Below, piece by piece: positions 19,632 through 26,133 of a stretch of 64,000 nucleotides of DNA. The DNA comes from Herbaspirillum sp. LeCh32-8. GTDB taxonomy: Bacteria; Pseudomonadota; Gammaproteobacteria; Burkholderiales; Burkholderiaceae_D. Position 1 is the first letter of the stretch, and the number at the start of each line of letters is the position of its first letter. The notes under the pieces were generated by a model that saw nothing but the letters and a program-made list of their open reading frames with translations, had not been told where the DNA came from and did not search any database. Position numbers and translations under genes: made by a program. Location: the NCBI RefSeq assembly GCF_017814915.1, contig NZ_JAGIPZ010000001.1:55124-119123 (forward strand), given 5' to 3'.

Positions 19632-20300
19632 ATGCAAAACTCATCACCATCCTCCCAGTCGTTGCGCCCGCTGATTGCGCTGGCCGACTATCAGCGCATT
19701 TTCCGTGTCGTGCATTCCGTGCTCCAGAGCGTCGAAGCAGACATTCCGGCCGCAAGCTTTTTCTTCAGCGTCACCGCGGCACAGATTCTGAAGAAGTTCT
19801 ACAAACGCAATGCGTTTCCCGTTGCAGGCGCGGCCTTCTACCTGATCAACCAGGACGGCGGCGGCGCCCTGTCCTTCGGCGAGCTGGGCGAGGATGCCCA
19901 ATCCGTCACCAGCAACCACGACGCATTCCATACCTGGGTTCAATGCGATGGTTACGCAATCGATTTCATGGCGCCGGTATTTCAGGAATTGCTCGCGGCT
20001 GCGGGCCATGCCCTGCCGGTACCCCGCAACATGTTCCAGAAGGACCTCGGTCGAATGAGCGCTTCGGTGCCGGCCCTGGCCGCACCCGGTGACTTCTTCC
20101 TGGGCCCGAACCTTGAGCTCACGCGCGAGCTGCTGCAACAGTTCATGGCCAAGAAGGCGCTGACCAATCTCTCGCAGGTCTGCATCGAGTGGTACCGCAA
20201 ACCGCCCAAGACCATGCCGGACGACCTGGCGCTGCAGGGCGGCGAGGGCGAAATCTCGCGCATCAAGCTCATTCCCACCGCCATCGACGGCGTCTGGTAA
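19632..20300 (+). CDS. Conserved hypothetical protein, DUF2026-like
   Basis: The 222-residue cytosolic protein has no signal or membrane segment. Its middle holds NHDAFHTWVQCDGYAIDFMA (about 95-115). That His-Trp-x(7)-Asp-Phe arrangement resembles the His/Asp pair of transglutaminase-like or NlpC-type hydrolase folds, but the expected upstream Cys is not evident (AASFFFSVTAAQILKKF stands there). I associate it with DUF2026 from memory, not from a search. No operon partner is present; a hairpin (20399-20424) and a terminator-like structure (20489-20515) follow. Function is unknown. Confidence 0.75.
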   Translation: MQNSSPSSQSLRPLIALADYQRIFRVVHSVLQSVEADIPAASFFFSVTAAQILKKFYKRNAFPVAGAAFYLINQDGGGALSFGELGEDAQSVTSNHDAFHTWVQCDGYAIDFMAPVFQELLAAAGHALPVPRNMFQKDLGRMSASVPALAAPGDFFLGPNLELTRELLQQFMAKKALTNLSQVCIEWYRKPPKTMPDDLALQGGEGEISRIKLIPTAIDGVW

Positions 20301-20398
20301 AAGCAAGGCCGGTACGGCATACAAACCAGGTGCGGGAATAACCGGAAGCGAAGCGGAAGGGAATTCTTGCAGGCGGGGCCTAAGCCTCCGTAGGGAGG

Positions 20399-20424
20399 GT
20401 GTGCTGGACGAGTGTCCAACACAC
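20399..20424. other. Hairpin after the DUF2026-like gene
   Basis: GTGTGCTGGAC (20399-20409) pairs with GTCCAACACAC (20414-20424) across a GAGT loop, with one mismatch. There is no T-run, so it may be a processing or pausing structure. Confidence 0.45.
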
Positions 20425-20488
20425 CATGCGATCATGCATATCGGTTGCATGTACCGCACTAGAGTCGCCAAGATAACCTGCCTGTATG

Positions 20489-20515
20489 ACGCCATCGTGA
20501 CACGGTGGCGTTTTT
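20489..20515 (+). terminator. Terminator-like hairpin
   Basis: ACGCCATCGTG and CACGGTGGCGT form a tight stem followed by TTTT. Likely 3' end of the transcript from 19632. Confidence 0.6.
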
Positions 20516-20705
20516 CATTGTTCATCCGGATTGCCTTTTCATTTTGTTGCGTTCCTCACGATTGCGATGGCGATCGGCAAGACCGCGCCGCGCCTTTCAT
20601 CCGCAATCGTCCGCGCCCCGATCAAGAGGGCGCATTGTCATGCCGGTGTCACACGCGCGCATTAATATCCTGCCTGTCTCCTCTGTACCTGTTGCAGATG
20701 TTTCG

Positions 20706-20739
20706 CCTGCGATGCGAGCGCATCGCAGGCTATTTTTTT
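20706..20739 (+). terminator. Strong orphan terminator
   Basis: CCTGCGATGCG and CGCATCGCAGG form a perfect 11-bp stem with a 2-base gap, followed by CTATTTTTTTC. No gene ends here: the stretch 20516-20705 has no supported CDS, so it may terminate a small RNA. Confidence 0.7.
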
Positions 20740-20950
20740 CAAGCGGGCGCCTGCCCGTCACCGCATTCCAGTCTCTCTCGTAGAGCATCACGCCAACGCC
20801 GGACAGTGGCGTCATAACCCGGCAGTACGCACACGTATTGGAAGTCGCGATCCTCCCTTCCCGGCAAGCGCAAGCGGACCCGGTCACGCGACGCGGGGTG
20901 CGTCTCCACCCGCCTGCGGTTTGTCGTGAGCTGTGGGCGGGTGACACCTG

Positions 20951-21030
20951 ATTGCCTTCTCTTGTGTTTCTGCTTTTCCCTTTCTGCTTTTCCCTTTTTC
21001 TTCCCGCGTTTTCTTCTTTTGCCTGCAGTG
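20951..21030. other. T/C-rich tract beside the DnaA-box array
   Basis: The top strand is almost all pyrimidine, with TTTCTGCTTTTCCC repeated in tandem (near 20969 and 20983) and runs such as TTTTTCTTCCCGCG. It begins about 50 bp left of the first DnaA/IHF module. Such strand-asymmetric tracts can unwind easily, so it is noted as a possible helper element; no gene is present. Confidence 0.5.
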
Positions 21031-21078
21031 CTGCCATCGGTTTGCACAAGAACGTGCGGCCAATGGAATTCCTTTTCC

Positions 21079-21143
21079 GATCAAGGACTTGGGTGGCTTG
21101 TTAACGCCTTTTCCACAGGCTTGCCACCAAAATATGTGGATAT
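21079..21143 (+). repeat. DnaA/IHF module 1
   Basis: IHF-like GATCAAGGACTTG 21079-21091; DnaA box TTTTCCACA 21109-21117 (perfect to TTWTNCACA); inverted box TGTGGATAT 21135-21143. Confidence 0.85.
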
Positions 21144-21251
21144 CCGGCGCGTCAGCCCGACGGCCGGCGCAGCAGCATGGCCTGATGCGCCGCGCCGACC
21201 GTGTTGCCCATGATGTGCCGCGCTTTGCTACGGAAGGGGAAAGTCCTTTGC

Positions 21252-21316
21252 GATCAAGGACTTGGTGTGCTTGCTCAGTGCTTCTCCACAGGCTTGCCAC
21301 CAAAAAGTGTGGATAT
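21252..21316 (+). repeat. DnaA/IHF module 2
   Basis: IHF-like GATCAAGGACTTG 21252-21264; box TTCTCCACA 21282-21290 (one mismatch); inverted box TGTGGATAT 21308-21316. CGCTTTGCTACGGAA precedes it at 21221. Confidence 0.85.
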
Positions 21317-21416
21317 CTGCCCGAACCCGGCGCGCGCGGCAGGCGCTGCACCTGACGCCCGGTTTGGGGAAGTCTCTTGCTGCCACGCTTTGCTACGCAA
21401 GAGGAAAGTCCTTTGC

Positions 21417-21481
21417 GATCAAGGACTTGATCCACTTGTTAACGGCTTCTCCACAAGCTTGCTACCAGAATATGTGGATAT
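21417..21481 (+). repeat. DnaA/IHF module 3
   Basis: IHF-like GATCAAGGACTTG 21417-21429; box TTCTCCACA 21447-21455; inverted box TGTGGATAT 21473-21481. CGCTTTGCTACGCAA precedes it at 21386. Confidence 0.85.
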
Positions 21482-21562
21482 GTCCGGGGTTGCGGCAGCC
21501 TGGTTTTCCGTCATTTTCACCCCCGTTGCCACGCATTGTTGCGAAAATGAAAAGTCCTTTCG

Positions 21563-21627
21563 AATCAATGACTTGCCTCGCTTGCTCAGGGCTTCTCCAC
21601 AGGCTTGCCACCATATTGTGTGGATAT
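21563..21627 (+). repeat. DnaA/IHF module 4
   Basis: Full IHF consensus AATCAATGACTTG 21563-21575; box TTCTCCACA 21593-21601; inverted box TGTGGATAT 21619-21627. Confidence 0.85.
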
Positions 21628-21726
21628 TCGCGCTGCGCCACGCGCATGGGTGACGAGGAGCCGGGTTGCGCCCGCGCGCTGCCTGTTTTCTGCTTCGCGC
21701 CGCGACCGGCGTGGAAATCGTTTTCC

Positions 21727-21791
21727 AATCAGTGACTTAGCTGAGTTCTCAAGCTGTTCTCCACAGGCTTGCCACCAAAATGTGTGGATAT
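21727..21791 (+). repeat. DnaA/IHF module 5
   Basis: IHF consensus AATCAGTGACTTA 21727-21739; box TTCTCCACA 21757-21765; inverted box TGTGGATAT 21783-21791. Confidence 0.85.
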
Positions 21792-21849
21792 CTGCGATGC
21801 ATCGCGGCCGGTTTGACGCGCTTTGCTACGGAAATGAAATGTTGTTTGC

Positions 21850-21914
21850 GATCAATGGCTTAAGCCACTTCTCAAGGGGTTTTGCACAGGCTTGCCACCA
21901 AAAAGTGTGGATAT
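21850..21914 (+). repeat. DnaA/IHF module 6
   Basis: IHF-like GATCAATGGCTTA 21850-21862; box TTTTGCACA 21880-21888 (fits TTWTNCACA); inverted box TGTGGATAT 21906-21914. CGCTTTGCTACGGAA precedes it at 21819. Confidence 0.85.
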
Positions 21915-22013
21915 CTGTCGGGCCGGTGCGGCGGCGCAAGGCGCGCCGGCCGAGGAAAATGCCGGGGGCGCGGCGCTTGCCGTGGACTGGTGCGTTACAG
22001 GAAAGTCCTTTCG

Positions 22014-22078
22014 GATCAAGGGCTTGTCTGGCTTGTTAACGCCTTTTCCACAAGCTTGCCCCCGGAAAGTGTGGATAA
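22014..22078 (+). repeat. DnaA/IHF module 7 (with a perfect R1-type box)
   Basis: IHF-like GATCAAGGGCTTG 22014-22026; box TTTTCCACA 22044-22052; inverted box TGTGGATAA 22070-22078, whose complement TTATCCACA is the classic highest-affinity DnaA box and is unique in the array. Confidence 0.87.
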
Positions 22079-22105
22079 GCCGGCCGATGGAAATCGCAAG
22101 GACGA

Positions 22106-22151
22106 TGGCGTCGGGGCAGGGGGGATTGGAGGGAGAGGGAGAGGGAGAGAT
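22106..22151. other. Purine-rich tract right of the array
   Basis: The top strand is nearly all G/A (GGGGCAGGGGGGATTGGAGG, then GGGAGA iterations). It mirrors the pyrimidine tract on the other side of the array. No gene in 22079-22237. Confidence 0.45.
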
Positions 22152-22237
22152 CGCCGCCGCGGGACGCACGCAGCAAGCGCAGCGCAGGATGGGGAAGCGG
22201 AGACGACGCCGCCCCGGGCGGGGCGGCGCAAAACGGA

Positions 22238-23014
22238 TCAGCCGTTGTTGTCGGGCGCAGTGTAAGGCTCGACCTTGACGGCGCTCATGCTGTAGCCGGA
22301 GGCGCCCATGGAAGAGTCGGAGCGCTCCACCTTGATCACGCCGCTGATCCAGACCGCGTCCATGGTGCGCACATCCTTGACTGCCTTGGCGCTCTTGACG
22401 TGGATGATCTGGTTGGCCGGCGGCGGCGGCACGTGGATGCAGGCGCCGAAGTAGGGCACCAGCAGGAATTCCTTCAAGGCCTCGCCTTCACGGTCGAGCG
22501 AGACCACAAAGCCTGGCAGGCGCACGGCCTTGCCTTCCACCGAGGCGTCGACCGGGGCCTGTTTCCAGTACTTCTTGGCCTTCCACAATGCGGCATCGGC
22601 GCGCGGGTCGTTGTCGTCCATCTGGTCCAGCTTCAGGCCCTTGAACGGCGCCATGGCGTCCCAGTCCTTCGGGATCAGGCTTTCCCAGGCGATCTCCTGG
22701 AAGCCGTTGACGGTCTTGCCCGAGGCCTTGTAAGGCTGGTCGGCGTCGGTAACGCTTTGCTTCAGATGCTCGCCCACCTGGTACTGGCCGCCGGAGGCGG
22801 CAGCCACGCCATCGACGGTGCTGCCGGCGTTGGCGCGGGCGGTGACGGCGGGAACGGCGCCAGCCAGCGGCGCGTCGGCGGTTCGGGGGGCTGCTGCGAC
22901 GTCGGCCGCCGGCGCGGCAGCAGGCTCGTCGCCGGAATGCGCCAGCAGTCGCACACCGGTGCCGACCAGCAGGCCGGCAGCGACGATGCCGCCCATCCAA
23001 TATACGGTTTTCAT
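22238..23014 (-). CDS. DUF3299 protein of the second zinc-type ABC cluster
   Basis: The 258-residue exported or membrane-anchored protein has an N-terminal hydrophobic segment (about 5-26, YWMGGIVAAGLLVGTGVRLL), a long Ala-rich linker (30-75), then a globular domain (about 95-250). That domain has WESLIPKDWD, the RLPGFVVSLDREGEALKEFL block and LVPYFGACIHVPPPPANQII, the hallmark of DUF3299. The conserved Cys-x-His in GACIHV could bind a metal. It is the last gene of a four-gene unit (DUF2796 protein, ATPase, FtsX permease, this) and starts 15 bp after the permease. Zrg-type zinc loci contain such proteins. Its exact role is unknown; a periplasmic metal carrier or assembly factor is plausible. 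Confidence 0.82.
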   Translation of the reverse strand: MKTVYWMGGIVAAGLLVGTGVRLLAHSGDEPAAAPAADVAAAPRTADAPLAGAVPAVTARANAGSTVDGVAAASGGQYQVGEHLKQSVTDADQPYKASGKTVNGFQEIAWESLIPKDWDAMAPFKGLKLDQMDDNDPRADAALWKAKKYWKQAPVDASVEGKAVRLPGFVVSLDREGEALKEFLLVPYFGACIHVPPPPANQIIHVKSAKAVKDVRTMDAVWISGVIKVERSDSSMGASGYSMSAVKVEPYTAPDNNG

Positions 23015-23029
23015 GTCAGGAGTCGGAAT

Positions 23030-24298
23030 TCAGATGCGTGGAGTCAGGCCGTCGGACAGGCTCAGGCGGTAGGCGCGCAGCCCCGGCAGCAGGCTGGCGG
23101 CAAAACCGGCGAGAACGGTCCAAAGCAGCAATTGTAATTCGCCTGCGGCAGGCCAGGCAGGCTGCAGCGCGATGCCGAACTGCGACGCCAGCATCGGCCC
23201 CAGCGCCAGCAGCAGCGCCGTCAGCAGCAGCACGCCCAGGATCACGCCGGCCAGCATCACGCCCAGGCCTTCGATGGACAGCAGCAGGAATACGTCCCAT
23301 GGCCGCGCACCCACCGAGCGCAGGATCGCCAGCTCGCGCCGGCGCTCGCCCAGGCTGGCCAGGATCGCCGCCACCAGGCCGGCCAGGCCGACCACCACCA
23401 CCATGCCGGAGACCACCAGCAAGGCGTTCTCGCCGATGCCGACCACGTCCCACAGCTGGTCCAGCGCCACGCCCGGCAGCACCGCCATCAGCGGCTCCCT
23501 GAAGCCGTCGCCGTCGGCGATGTCGCGCTGCAGGGCGAACACGCGCGCGCGGCTCTTCAGGCCCACCAGCACGGCGGTGATGCTTTTGGGCGTGAGATCG
23601 AACTTCTTCACCAGGTTGGCGGCGATGTGCACGCCGGGCAGCGGCGCGCCGCCTTCCCAGTCGAGGTGGATGGCTTCCATGCCGGCCAGGCCGATGTGCA
23701 CGGTGCGGTCCACCGGGGTGCCGGTGCGCGCCAGGATGCCGGTGACGACGAAGGGTTTGTCGGCATGCTGGGTCAAGCCCAGGCCGCCCATGCCATGGGC
23801 CAGCACGATGTGGTCGCCCAGTTTGTAATGCAGCTTGTCGGCCACCTCGGCGCCGAGCACGGCTTCGAACACGTCGGCGAAGGCGCGGCCCTGCGCCAGC
23901 TGCAGCGCGCGGCCGTCGCCGTAGTGGAAGTGGCGGAAGTAGTCCTCGTTGGTGGCCAGCACCGGGAAGCCGCGGTGCGAGTCGCCCAGCGAGAGCGGGA
24001 TGGTCCAGGCCACCGCCGGGTTGCGCGCCAGGCTCTGGGCGCTGTCCCAGCCCATGTTGTTGGTGGCGCCGCCAATGCGGAAGATCGAATAGAGCATCAG
24101 CTGGATCGGGCTGGTGCGCGCGCCGACCACCAGATCGGTGCCTGACACCGATTGCGAGAAGCCGGCGCGCACTTCGTGGCGCACCCGCTCGATGCCCAGC
24201 AGCATGGTGGTGGACAGGGCGATGGCCAACAACATCAGCCCCAGCGTGAACCGGCGGTTCCAGGCGCTTTTCGCGGCCAGGCGCAGCAGCAGCTTCAT
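23030..24298 (-). CDS. FtsX/MacB-type ABC transporter permease
   Basis: The 422-residue inner-membrane protein has the FtsX-type four-helix plan: helix 1 near 18-37 (TLGLMLLAIALSTTMLLGIE), a large periplasmic domain (40-300), then three helices at about 309-420 with LASLGERRRELAILRSVGAR, the conserved cytoplasmic loop of FtsX permeases. Its start overlaps the ATPase stop (ATGA, 24295-24298), so the two are coupled. MacB-type permeases move substrate in or across the periplasm and do not form an import channel, so with the DUF2796 and DUF3299 proteins it may handle zinc or a zinc-binding molecule, as proposed for ZrgABCDE of Vibrio cholerae. Confidence 0.88.
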   Translation of the reverse strand: MKLLLRLAAKSAWNRRFTLGLMLLAIALSTTMLLGIERVRHEVRAGFSQSVSGTDLVVGARTSPIQLMLYSIFRIGGATNNMGWDSAQSLARNPAVAWTIPLSLGDSHRGFPVLATNEDYFRHFHYGDGRALQLAQGRAFADVFEAVLGAEVADKLHYKLGDHIVLAHGMGGLGLTQHADKPFVVTGILARTGTPVDRTVHIGLAGMEAIHLDWEGGAPLPGVHIAANLVKKFDLTPKSITAVLVGLKSRARVFALQRDIADGDGFREPLMAVLPGVALDQLWDVVGIGENALLVVSGMVVVVGLAGLVAAILASLGERRRELAILRSVGARPWDVFLLLSIEGLGVMLAGVILGVLLLTALLLALGPMLASQFGIALQPAWPAAGELQLLLWTVLAGFAASLLPGLRAYRLSLSDGLTPRI

Positions 24299-25023
24299 GC
24301 CGACTCCTCGGGCGCGGCGGTGCGGTTGATCTGTTCCAGCGCGATGCGGCGGTGGAAGCGTTCGGCCAGGCGCAGGTCGTGGCTGACGAACACCAGCGCC
24401 GAATCGCCATGGCCGCATTCCCGTTGCAGCAGGTCGAGGAAGGCTTGCTGGCGATCGCTGTCGAGCGCCGAGGTCGGCTCGTCGGCGACGATGATCTCGG
24501 GCCGGCCGATCAGCGCGCGGGCAGCAGCCACGCGCTGTTGCTGGCCGATCGAGAGCTGCGTCACCGGCCGCGTCCACAGCGCCGGCGCCAGGTCCAGCGC
24601 GGCCAGCAGCGACTGCGCCGCCTGTTTGAGGTCGGCGCCCTGCTGCAGGGCGCGTTGCTTGCGATAGGCGGAGAACTGGCAAGGCAGCAGCACGTTGTCG
24701 ATGATCGAAAGATAAGGCAGCAGGTTGAACTGCTGGAAGATGAAGCCGATGTGGTCGACCCGGAACTGGTCGCGGCGCGCTGCCGGCAGGCGTTGCAGCG
24801 CCTGTCCCAGCACTTCCGTGCTGCCCGACTGCGGGGCGATGATGCCGCCGATGGCGGCCAGCAGGGTGCTCTTGCCGCTGCCGCTGGGGCCGCTGATGAA
24901 GACATGCTCGCGCGCCTCCACCCGTAGTTCGTCGAGCGCCAGCGCGGGATGCGGCTGGCCGGGCCAGGTAAAACTGAGGTCGCGCAGATGGATTGCGGCG
25001 GGGACGGGCTGTGGCTGGTTCAT
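24295..25023 (-). CDS. ABC transporter ATPase partner of the FtsX permease
   Basis: The 242-residue ATPase of the LolD/MacB type starts MNQPQPVPAAIHLRDLSFTW. It has Walker A GPSGSGKST, Q-loop IFQQFNLLPYLSIIDNVLLP (typical of the family), signature LSIGQQQRV (the usual LSGG is LSIG here), Walker [13 protein letters not shown] and FVSHDLRLA. The longer frame upstream to 25086 has no similarity, and the shorter start gives the normal length, although its ribosome binding site is weak. It sits between the DUF2796 gene (110 bp upstream) and the permease. Confidence 0.9.
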   Translation of the reverse strand: MNQPQPVPAAIHLRDLSFTWPGQPHPALALDELRVEAREHVFISGPSGSGKSTLLAAIGGIIAPQSGSTEVLGQALQRLPAARRDQFRVDHIGFIFQQFNLLPYLSIIDNVLLPCQFSAYRKQRALQQGADLKQAAQSLLAALDLAPALWTRPVTQLSIGQQQRVAAARALIGRPEIIVADEPTSALDSDRQQAFLDLLQRECGHGDSALVFVSHDLRLAERFHRRIALEQINRTAAPEESA

Positions 25024-25133
25024 GTCAGGCGGACGGCGGGAAGCGAGGGAAGCAAACGAGGCGGCAGGCGCATGATACGCCCGCAAGCTGTCGGCGGCAT
25101 GACTCCCCGGTCACGCCGCAGGGAGCAGTAGCA

Positions 25134-25733
25134 TCAGTTGACCGGAATCACGCTGTTGCCTGGTGTCAGCTGGAAGGCGGCCTGCTTCTTGGGCGTGGCC
25201 AGTTGCACGTCGATGCGCTGGAAGCCGGGGAAGGCGCGCAGCAGGCCGCCGACATCCACCGTGTTCAGCGCGCCGGGGCTGGCGCAGACCAGGGTGAAGT
25301 CGCCATCGAGGTCGGCATGACCGTCGGTGGGCGCCTGTTGCGTGTTGGGCGTCTTCTCGCCCAGCAGGGCCGGCGGCAGCACGGCGGACTCCAGCTGCAC
25401 TTCAGCCGGCTTGCACTGCGCGGCCGGGTCGGTCACGAAGATGCGGGTGACGTCGCGCAGCATCTTGGCGGCGGCTTCCACGGTGTCCTTGTCCTTTGTG
25501 CTGGTGGCGGCGTGCTCGAAGCCGACCAGGTTGATCAGCGGGGAGTCCAGGTGCAGCGTCAGCGTGTTGCCTTCCAGCGCCACGTCCAGCTTGCCCACGC
25601 CATGCACGTGGGCCGGGTGGTTGCCTTGATGATCGTGGGCGTCGGCCGCGTGGACCGTCTGGGCCGCGGCGGCGCACAGGATCAGAGGCAGGGCAAGGGC
25701 GGCAGGGGAGAGGCGGGACGTGAAGCGGGGCAT
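25134..25733 (-). CDS. DUF2796 (ZrgA-like) periplasmic zinc-binding protein
   Basis: The 199-residue exported protein has a signal peptide (RFTSRLSPAALALPLILCAA, cleavage near VHAADA) followed at once by a His-rich mature N terminus, HDHQGNHPAHVHGVGKLDVA. The rest matches DUF2796: LEGNTLTLHLDSPLINLVGF and a Cys-containing AAQCKPAEVQLESAVLPPAL block. ZrgA, the founding zinc-regulated member in Vibrio cholerae, is a periplasmic zinc binder that works with an FtsX-type ABC pair, just as here. The start at 25733 was chosen because it gives a clean signal peptide. It is divergent from znuCBA across a shared control region with two identical operator cores, so Zur control is expected. Confidence 0.87.
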   Translation of the reverse strand: MPRFTSRLSPAALALPLILCAAAAQTVHAADAHDHQGNHPAHVHGVGKLDVALEGNTLTLHLDSPLINLVGFEHAATSTKDKDTVEAAAKMLRDVTRIFVTDPAAQCKPAEVQLESAVLPPALLGEKTPNTQQAPTDGHADLDGDFTLVCASPGALNTVDVGGLLRAFPGFQRIDVQLATPKKQAAFQLTPGNSVIPVN

Positions 25734-25829
25734 GAGCGGCTTTCTGGTCTGAAATGAACGGTGTTGCTGCGAACGGATGCAGGTCAAGCTCGGCATTTTG
25801 AACCTGCCTGCCGGAAAAATTCAGTCTTG

Positions 25830-25892
25830 TTACATTCTGCAACAGGGTTGCATTATAATTCGGTCTTTCCCGATTTTTGCAACAGGGTTGCG
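25830..25892. promoter_or_regulatory. Zinc-operon promoter with two identical operator cores (Zur candidates)
   Basis: TGCAACAGGGTTGCA (25838-25852) is a perfect 6-3-6 palindrome. The same core recurs exactly 40 bp later, TGCAACAGGGTTGCG (25878-25892). The first lies in the spacer just before TATAAT (25854-25859), with TTACAT (25830-25835) as a possible -35 at 18 bp. A repressor there would block transcription of the plus-strand znu operon. Between divergent zinc-uptake units the natural candidate is Zur. The zur gene is not in the window. Confidence 0.7.
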
Positions 25893-26019
25893 GTACGTGC
25901 CGGCAGATTCCGGATCGCCGCCGTCGCTCGCCTTGTTTTCTCAGCTTTTGCGCGTGCGCTGTGCATGCGCATCCTTCTTAGTCAGGTTGTCCGTGGTGTC
26001 GGTTCTCTCTCGTTTATTG

Positions 26020-26133
26020 ATGAAGCAAGGCGTGCTCGCCAGCCCCTGGTGGGTGCGCGTGCTGGCTGTCGTGCCGGTATGCCTGCTGCTGTGGCTGGGC
26101 GTGATGTGGGCGTTGGGGGAGGCCGGGCAATGA
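26020..26133 (+). CDS. 37-residue membrane peptide coupled to znuC
   Basis: A short frame starts at ATG 26020 and ends in a TGA that overlaps the znuC start (ATGA at 26130-26133). The product, beginning MKQGVLASPWWVRVLAVVPV and ending MWALGEAGQ, is one membrane helix with a short polar tail. Coupling by ATGA is the same device used by znuC/znuB next door, which favours a real gene. There is no good ribosome binding site, and the frame is open further upstream to 25777, so the true start is uncertain. The family is unknown to me. It may be an accessory subunit of the importer or a leader peptide. Confidence 0.55.
   Translation: MKQGVLASPWWVRVLAVVPVCLLLWLGVMWALGEAGQ

Larger units (their letters stand above)
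21079..22078. promoter_or_regulatory. Array of seven DnaA-box/IHF-site modules (datA/DARS-like candidate)
   Basis: Seven 65-bp modules occupy 1 kb of non-coding DNA. Each has an IHF consensus match (WATCARNNNNTTR, with G for W in five copies), then exactly 30 bp from its first base a forward DnaA-box-like 9-mer (TTTTCCACA, TTCTCCACA or TTTTGCACA). Exactly 26 bp further starts a reverse box (TGTGGATAT, or TGTGGATAA in module 7). Module starts are 21079, 21252, 21417, 21563, 21727, 21850 and 22014. The inter-box spacer CAGGCTTGCCACCAAAA is well conserved; DNA between modules is not, apart from CGCTTTGCTACGGAA 31 bp before the IHF site in modules 2, 3 and 6 (degenerate in 4). In E. coli, loci with clustered DnaA boxes plus IHF sites (datA, DARS2) set DnaA-ATP levels. 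No dnaA, dnaN, parAB or rep gene is near. Confidence 0.85.

Noticed and set aside
21079..22078. Chromosomal oriC or plasmid origin
   Set aside because: No dnaA, dnaN, gyrB, rpmH, parAB or rep gene lies within the window, and no clear unwinding element of the usual form was found; kept only as an alternative to the datA/DARS-like reading.
20926..22278. Several overlapping open frames across the DnaA array, with recurring peptides such as ACHQKVWIS
   Set aside because: They are translations of the repeated DnaA/IHF modules in different frames, lack ribosome binding sites and have no consistent frame between modules; the fixed DNA geometry explains the repetition.
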